Shown piece by piece: positions 59,913-64,000 of a stretch of DNA of 64,000 nt (position 1 is the stretch's first letter; each line of letters opens with the position of its first letter). The notes under the pieces were generated by a model, which was given only the letters and a program-made list of their open reading frames with translations, had not been told where the DNA came from and ran no database searches. The DNA is from Pedobacter caeni (GTDB lineage Bacteria; Bacteroidota; Bacteroidia; Sphingobacteriales; Sphingobacteriaceae), in the NCBI RefSeq assembly GCF_900129215.1, contig NZ_FQUQ01000006.1, positions 3,032 to 67,031 of the forward strand, written 5' to 3'. A program made the position numbers and the translations under genes.

Positions 59913-60227
59913 ATGGCCGGAGTAGAAAACGAGTTCCCTGAAATACAGTCGCTAAACGCGGATAAAGTAAGCCTGAATGAAGAACAAGGTAAGGTGTCGT
60001 ATGTGTATAGAAAGGAAGTACCAAGGCCTGCATTTGTATTTGAAAAATCTAAAAATGACGCTGCTTCACAAGGGTTTATCACAATCGTATACCCTTATGA
60101 GGAAAATAATGCACCAGAGATCAGTATTTTAGCGCATGCAGGGAATGACCTTGAGAAAGGTAATCTCAACATCAGCCTTACCATAAATGGAACAAAACAA
60201 GAAATAAAAGTAAAACTCAATCCTTAA
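59913..60227 (+). pseudogene. C-terminal fragment, perhaps heparinase II/III-like lyase
   Basis: 104 codons from ATG 59913, with a stop codon directly upstream. The sequence KVSYVYRKEVPRPAFVFEKS, then a beta-rich end NLNISLTINGTKQEIKVKLNP, resembles the C-terminal beta-sandwich of heparinase II/III-like or alginate-lyase-like enzymes of about 600-750 aa. There is no signal peptide or catalytic domain. It faces the other fragment, so a deletion or rearrangement joined two genes near 59900. Family assignment is tentative. Confidence 0.45.
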
Positions 60228-60347
60228 AAATAAGAACCTGAATAACGATATAAATTTGTTTTTTATTTATGGACCGCAGACATAATGATCTATTTCAATT
60301 TAAACATGCTCAGGATCAACGCAAAGGCAATAATCAATAAATCAAAG

Positions 60348-60378
60348 TTTGTAAAACCGCCTTGTATTCGTACTTTCG
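60348..60378 (+). promoter_or_regulatory. Promoter of tRNA-Ser copy 2
   Basis: TTTG at 60348-60351, 19-bp spacer, TACTTTCG at 60371-60378: same spacing as copy 1, with one mismatch in the -7 box. The surrounding bases differ from copy 1. Confidence 0.7.
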
Positions 60379-60382
60379 CAAC

Positions 60383-60469
60383 GGAGAGTTGGCAGAGTGG
60401 TCGATTGCGGCAGTCTTGAAAACTGTTGACTTGTCAAAGGGTCCGCGGGTTCGAATCCCCCACTCTCCG
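60383..60469 (+). tRNA. tRNA-Ser(UGA), copy 2
   Basis: 87 nt, identical in every base to the copy at 44793. Anticodon TGA, no encoded CCA. It marks the right edge of the accessory island; only the tRNA and the first bases downstream are shared, while the upstream flanks are diverged. Confidence 0.97.
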
Positions 60470-60491
60470 CCAAATGGCCATCAAAACCAAG

Positions 60492-60527
60492 AAAAAGCCT
60501 GCAAATCGTAAGATAGCAGGCTTTTTT
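60492..60527 (+). terminator. Intrinsic terminator of tRNA-Ser copy 2
   Basis: AAGCCTGC (60495-60502) and GCAGGCTT (60516-60523), then a T-run. The loop and flank resemble the terminator at 46977-47012. Confidence 0.85.
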
Positions 60528-60570
60528 GTTTTTATCAGGCATCAAAATTCTCCTAAATTCATATAAGATT

Positions 60571-60615
60571 GGTGAGTGATGCGGTGAGTAAATTCCGAAA
60601 AGGAAATGACTCACC
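60571..60615. repeat. Arm-type repeat cluster GGTGAGT, copy C
   Basis: GGTGAGTGATGCGGTGAGT followed by inverted ACTCACC, again 45 bp. Same layout as 44980-45024. It lies between tRNA-Ser copy 2 and the integrase remnant, where recombinase arm sites are expected. Confidence 0.5.
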
Positions 60616-60718
60616 AGAAACCAAATATCAAACTAATATTGAGCAAGTTACAAAACTAAAGATCTTGATTCCCAATCACTGCAAGGCTAAATTTGTTTAC
60701 TTTTTAATGTTTAACATT

Positions 60719-60769
60719 ATGAAAACCAATTTCAGCTTGCTCTTCTATATGAAGAAGCCAAAGAATTAA
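60719..60769 (+). pseudogene. Truncated tyrosine recombinase (first 16 codons)
   Basis: ATG 60719 begins MKTNFSLLFYMKKPKN and then a stop. This is the N-terminal signature of Bacteroidota tyrosine recombinases of integrative elements (arm-type DNA-binding domain), which normally run 400 residues. It lies 250 bp downstream of tRNA-Ser, in the orientation and place of an integrase gene. The rest of the gene is gone; it is a relic of an element once inserted in this tRNA. Confidence 0.75.
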
Positions 60770-60808
60770 CTTTCAAAAAAGACATGTTATATTTTTATTA
60801 ATTTAGTC

Positions 60809-61537
60809 TTGCTGTTTAAAACTATCGACGTGTCTATCGGATCATTTAATATTGAGCAAGGCTATACCATATTTTCCAGGAGCAACTACCAAACTAAAAG
60901 GCATTCGCATTATGCCATTGAAATCGTTTACTGCCTGAACGGATCTTTTGATCTGATAACTGCCCATACCAGTCATACCGGCCTTCAAAGTGCAGTTATC
61001 CCCCCAAACCTTGCCCATGGTTTCAGCTGTATAAACGGCAGTTGTGACCTCCTGTTTTTAGATCCTTTATCGGCCATAGGTAGCTATTTCATGCAACAAT
61101 ACCATTTAGCATCCGCTAAAAACGTACTGTTGAACGTTGCCGGGCTGGATCAGTTACATCAGGCGGGAAAATTTGACATTTCCATCCTTTCAGCGCTTGC
61201 TGAAGGTAAGCGAATTGACCACACTGACCCCAGGGTACTGAACTGCATTAAAACCATAGATACATTATTTTCAGACGAGAAAATCAGTATTTCCCAATTG
61301 TCGGAGACTTCCTTTTTATCCAAAGACAGGCTAGCTCACTTATTTAAAGCCCAAATGGGCATTTCCATTCATCAGTACATCCTTTGGAAAAAAATCTCCT
61401 TAGCTGTTCTAAAATCAAGAACCGGGCACTCTTTAACCACCTGCGCCCACTTTGCGGGTTTTGCCGATTCCGCCCATTTTAATAAAGCATTCTATAAAAT
61501 GTTTGGGCTTACCCCTTCTTTCGTACTCAAAAGTTAG
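60809..61537 (+). CDS. AraC-family transcriptional regulator
   Basis: 242 aa if started at the TTG at 60809; a GTG at 60830 is an equal candidate, and no ATG lies near. N-terminal cupin-like sensor (RSNYQTKRHSHYAIEIVYCLNG, VIPPNLAHGFSCING) and C-terminal double HTH (ISISQLSETSFLSKDRLAHLFKAQMG, TCAHFAGFADSAHFNKAFYKMFG). It is 65 bp upstream of a methyltransferase gene on the same strand and may share its transcript. Confidence 0.87.
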   Translation: MLFKTIDVSIGSFNIEQGYTIFSRSNYQTKRHSHYAIEIVYCLNGSFDLITAHTSHTGLQSAVIPPNLAHGFSCINGSCDLLFLDPLSAIGSYFMQQYHLASAKNVLLNVAGLDQLHQAGKFDISILSALAEGKRIDHTDPRVLNCIKTIDTLFSDEKISISQLSETSFLSKDRLAHLFKAQMGISIHQYILWKKISLAVLKSRTGHSLTTCAHFAGFADSAHFNKAFYKMFGLTPSFVLKS

Positions 61538-61602
61538 CCGTTTTATACAAGTTTTAAACCTGTTCTTCGCGGAATTTTGTGTTCTACCCTAAAGCAAAGG
61601 AC

Positions 61603-62253
61603 ATGAGCACAAAAAAAGGATATACACCAGCCCTGGCATTCGACTTTCTGACCCGGTTTTATGACCTTACCATTAAAATCACCATGCCAGAAAACAAGTT
61701 CAGAACCAGACTGATCGATCAACTCGCGCCCAAAAGCGGAGAGACCATACTGGAATTTGGCTACGGAACCGCACAAAACCTCATCAAAATCCACCGGCAA
61801 AACCCCAGTGTTAAACTCAGCGGGCTGGACATCGACCCCAAAGTAAAAGCATTAGCTGTAAAAAACATGGCCAAACAGGGATTCATCCTACCCATTGACC
61901 TTTACGACGGCAAAACCTTTCCCTATCCCGATCAGTACTTTGACAAAGTATTCAGTTCCCTGGTCTTCCATCACCTGGACAGAGACACCAAGGCGCTATG
62001 TCTGAAAGAGATTTACCGCATATTGAAACCCGGCGGAACACTCACAATAGGCGACTGGGGAAAAGCCAAATCTAAACACATGCGGCTAGCCTTTTACCTG
62101 GTGCAAATTGTTGACGGCTTTAAAACGACTGCAGATAACCTAAACGGACTACTGCCATCCTATATGAGTTCGGCAGGTTTTAAAAATGTAACTGAAACAG
62201 GTTTCATCAATACCCAACTTGGGAGCTACTGTTATTACCAAGCCGAAAAATAA
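61603..62253 (+). CDS. Class I SAM-dependent methyltransferase
   Basis: 216 aa from ATG 61603; a longer frame exists upstream. SAM motifs: ILEFGYGTAQNLIKIH (motif I), LSGLDIDPKVKALA (motif II) and KVFSSLVFHHLDRD, then RILKPGGTLTIGDWG (motif IV). It resembles UbiE/COQ5-like small-molecule methyltransferases. The acceptor is unknown. It follows an AraC gene. Confidence 0.88.
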   Translation: MSTKKGYTPALAFDFLTRFYDLTIKITMPENKFRTRLIDQLAPKSGETILEFGYGTAQNLIKIHRQNPSVKLSGLDIDPKVKALAVKNMAKQGFILPIDLYDGKTFPYPDQYFDKVFSSLVFHHLDRDTKALCLKEIYRILKPGGTLTIGDWGKAKSKHMRLAFYLVQIVDGFKTTADNLNGLLPSYMSSAGFKNVTETGFINTQLGSYCYYQAEK

Positions 62254-62292
62254 ACCATCAAGCAGCTCAGGCACTTTATTTACTTATAGTCG

Positions 62293-62874
62293 CTACCTTC
62301 TATTCATTCTTATTTTCTTGTGTTTATAAAATAATTCAGCACAATTCTCAGAATAACCAAAATAGATTTCTTCTCCAAAGTCCTCTAAATTTATTGAACT
62401 GAACTTCATTTTAGCTTTTATAGTTGGTATTTTAGTTAACTTATCTTTATCCTCATCATAATAATTCCAATTTCCAATATAATCTCCAGTTAAAAGATTG
62501 ACACTAGACTCACCACTTCCGTCGTTAACAGCATTCCCAAATTCATATCTGCTCATACCAATTAATTGTATTTTCTTAGTTTTAGTGTTGTATCTAAATT
62601 GATTTTTATAACCAGCACGCATCCAGTCGTTAAAAAATTCGAAACCGTTTTTTGTTCCAACAACACCCGACATTAAATTCAAAATCTCAATAGGTTTACT
62701 TGATATTGGGTTGTAATTTTTTGTGGATAATTTACAAACGATTGTATATTTTGTGGAGTCAACATAGACAGTATCTATTATGCCATCATGATCAACATCT
62801 TTTAATAGTTCGTTTTGTCCAAAAGCTATCAATTGAGTGAATAGAAAAATTAAGGTTACCGCTGATTTTTTCAT
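62293..62874 (-). CDS. Secreted protein with calcium-loop motif
   Basis: 193 aa with a signal peptide (1-19). Near the N-terminus KDVDHDGIIDTVYVDS is a DxDxDG calcium-binding loop; the rest is beta-rich (QFRYNTKTKKIQLIGMSRYEFG). Related in type to the lipoprotein at 49375. It lies 45 bp downstream of the next gene on the same strand. Confidence 0.65.
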   Translation of the reverse strand: MKKSAVTLIFLFTQLIAFGQNELLKDVDHDGIIDTVYVDSTKYTIVCKLSTKNYNPISSKPIEILNLMSGVVGTKNGFEFFNDWMRAGYKNQFRYNTKTKKIQLIGMSRYEFGNAVNDGSGESSVNLLTGDYIGNWNYYDEDKDKLTKIPTIKAKMKFSSINLEDFGEEIYFGYSENCAELFYKHKKIRMNRR

Positions 62875-62919
62875 GTATTTCTCTGTTTATCTTCAATTAA
62901 TGATTCGTTGTATTACCTG

Positions 62920-63624
62920 CTATTTCGCATTTAAATTTGACTTGAAATACCTGAATTTTAAATTCTCGTCATTCCCCGTCCGTGTTCCATTATACAATTC
63001 AAGAGCTATAGTATTCTCGTCCACCCAGGTCAAATCATTAATTGACCAGTCTTTGGTATAATATTTAAGAGAAGGTGTTATTCCTTTTAACCCGATTCCT
63101 GTTGAAACATTGAATAAAAAAATTTCCGCTCTATATTCATAATAGGCTCCATAATCAGAGCCATCATAGGATGAACAAATTACGAGTTGATGACACGATG
63201 GAGAAAGTAACATCTTTAATATTCCTGCATCATAGTTTGAAGGCATTAACATTTTTCTATTCGTACTCCTTTCTGCCAGATAAGTCTCACAAATCTCTTC
63301 ACAGCCCTGAATTACATAAAGACCTGAGCCACTGATAAATTGTCCGGAATCCAAAACACAACTTGTTTTATATTTCCTTTTGTAGGATTGAAAATTATTC
63401 TTCGATATTTCAGTAAAATTTAGTTTCAGGTTGCCATACAAAGAGTCATTATACAATATCAGAGAATCAGTAACTATTTTTCTTCCTATTTTATCATTTA
63501 TGCTGTTTTTCTTCAATGTATCAGAAATAACAGTTGCAGCCTGAGCGTATACTTTTGAATTACTATTTGTCAAATAGCTTATGATAAAAAAAATGAGCCC
63601 AATTTGTAATTTCGAAATCTTCAT
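62920..63624 (-). CDS. Secreted hypothetical protein
   Basis: 234 aa from ATG 63624, chosen because it gives a signal peptide (ISKLQIGLIFFIISYL); an upstream start at 63645 overlaps the next gene. Beta-rich with several Cys (YKTSCVLDSGQ, VIQGCEEICETYLAE, SPSCHQLVICSSYDG), which would form disulfides in the periplasm. No family recognised. The stop of the next gene is 4 bp away, so the two are coupled. Confidence 0.65.
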   Translation of the reverse strand: MKISKLQIGLIFFIISYLTNSNSKVYAQAATVISDTLKKNSINDKIGRKIVTDSLILYNDSLYGNLKLNFTEISKNNFQSYKRKYKTSCVLDSGQFISGSGLYVIQGCEEICETYLAERSTNRKMLMPSNYDAGILKMLLSPSCHQLVICSSYDGSDYGAYYEYRAEIFLFNVSTGIGLKGITPSLKYYTKDWSINDLTWVDENTIALELYNGTRTGNDENLKFRYFKSNLNAK

Positions 63625-63628
63625 GTCT

Positions 63629-64000
63629 TTAATTTTCTTTGACAAACTGATGTCCGTTAAATTTTAAATAGAAAATACTTGGTTCGCTATTGTAGCCTGC
63701 ACCTATTAATGCTGTTAATTTTATATTGGCCATTTTATCTTTTGAATAATCTCCTTGGCCTTCTACCGCATATTTTAAGGGAGAAGGAACTGAGGGATGT
63801 CCCAGAAAACTAGTTAAAACCTGTGTTTTAGTGTCGAAGTCAAATTCTCTGTTACACAAATTCAGGTAGGGTCGATTAACAAAAACCGGATGATTTACGA
63901 TTAAATAATCACCCCTAATCTCAATTACATATGCGATGCCTTGATAACAACTACCATCACCAGCCTCTGCCCCAATTAACAAGTATAAATTACGCGATTG
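63629..64000 (-). CDS. Hypothetical protein, N-terminus outside window
   Basis: The frame is open to the right edge, with at least 123 codons before the stop. Visible part: SRNLYLLIGAEAGDGSCYQG, FVNRPYLNLCNREFDFD and SIFYLKFNGHQFVKEN. Two Cys suggest a secreted protein like its neighbour. Not recognised. It is the upstream gene of a probable three-gene unit of small secreted proteins (this, 62920, 62293). Confidence 0.6.
   Translation of the reverse strand, partial: QSRNLYLLIGAEAGDGSCYQGIAYVIEIRGDYLIVNHPVFVNRPYLNLCNREFDFDTKTQVLTSFLGHPSVPSPLKYAVEGQGDYSKDKMANIKLTALIGAGYNSEPSIFYLKFNGHQFVKEN

Noticed and set aside
60569..60769. 66-codon frame running from the arm-repeat region into the integrase stump
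   Set aside because: Only the last 16 codons from ATG 60719 look like protein; the front part is the GGTGAGT repeat cluster, which also occurs in a non-coding place at 44980.
1..64000. CRISPR arrays, rRNA genes, phage structural genes, toxin-antitoxin pairs
   Set aside because: I looked for regularly spaced repeats, rRNA-like cores and typical phage or toxin motifs on both strands and found none that hold up.

Overview
The window reads as chromosome from a Bacteroidota bacterium of the Sphingobacteriaceae, most likely Pedobacter or a close relative. The evidence is many promoters of the Bacteroidota type (TAnnTTTG, in the best cases with TTTG 19-20 bp upstream), few Shine-Dalgarno sequences, a TonB-dependent receptor with a carboxypeptidase-like N-terminus, a DUF11 surface protein, serC-serA-DUF1015 order, and an integrase remnant of the Bacteroidota phage-integrase type. 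The genus is inferred from gene style, not from a search.

Layout. 1-4124: a secreted DUF11-repeat protein running off the left edge, a long non-coding gap with palindromes, and a LuxR-type response regulator. 4297-7948: envelope and hypothetical genes (membrane protein, dihaem cytochrome c peroxidase, TauE exporter, HEAT-like protein, lipoprotein). 8063-13319: sulfur amino acid genes; a trans-sulfuration PLP enzyme precedes a SAM-I riboswitch, a tiny Cys-rich leader ORF and metY-metX-hom. 13392-44695: mostly core genes, namely a 2-oxoacid dehydrogenase E2, cinA, lptD, two tandem amidases, an MCE protein, rnz-STAS, purC, phoH, a SAM hydrolase, DUF1015-serA-serC, a TonB receptor, rpe, pnp and rpsO, a MATE exporter behind a structured leader, ddl, and a PASTA-mltG-thioesterase-YihY operon.

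44793-60469 looks like an accessory island bounded by two identical tRNA-Ser(UGA) genes. Inside its left end, a 37-bp perfect copy of the tRNA 3' end and its downstream flank closes a 2.07-kb segment that carries an alpha/beta hydrolase and a broken IS3-type transposase. The rest holds small secreted, immunity-like and hypothetical genes, a rhodanese, WG-repeat and DUF4142 proteins, an oxidoreductase, and a cupin-beta-propeller fusion with a PuuE-like deacetylase and a divergent AraC regulator. At its right end lie two gene fragments, and just past the second tRNA is the first 16 codons of a tyrosine recombinase. 60809-64000: an AraC regulator with a methyltransferase, then three small secreted-protein genes, the last cut by the window edge.

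The most novel-looking element is the metY leader (9349-9697). A SAM-I riboswitch is followed 7 nt later by a 27-codon ORF with six cysteines, four of them in its last seven codons, and then by three hairpins before metY. The sequence suggests two-input control by SAM and cysteine supply. The tRNA-Ser island with its repeated attachment-site relics is the second main observation.
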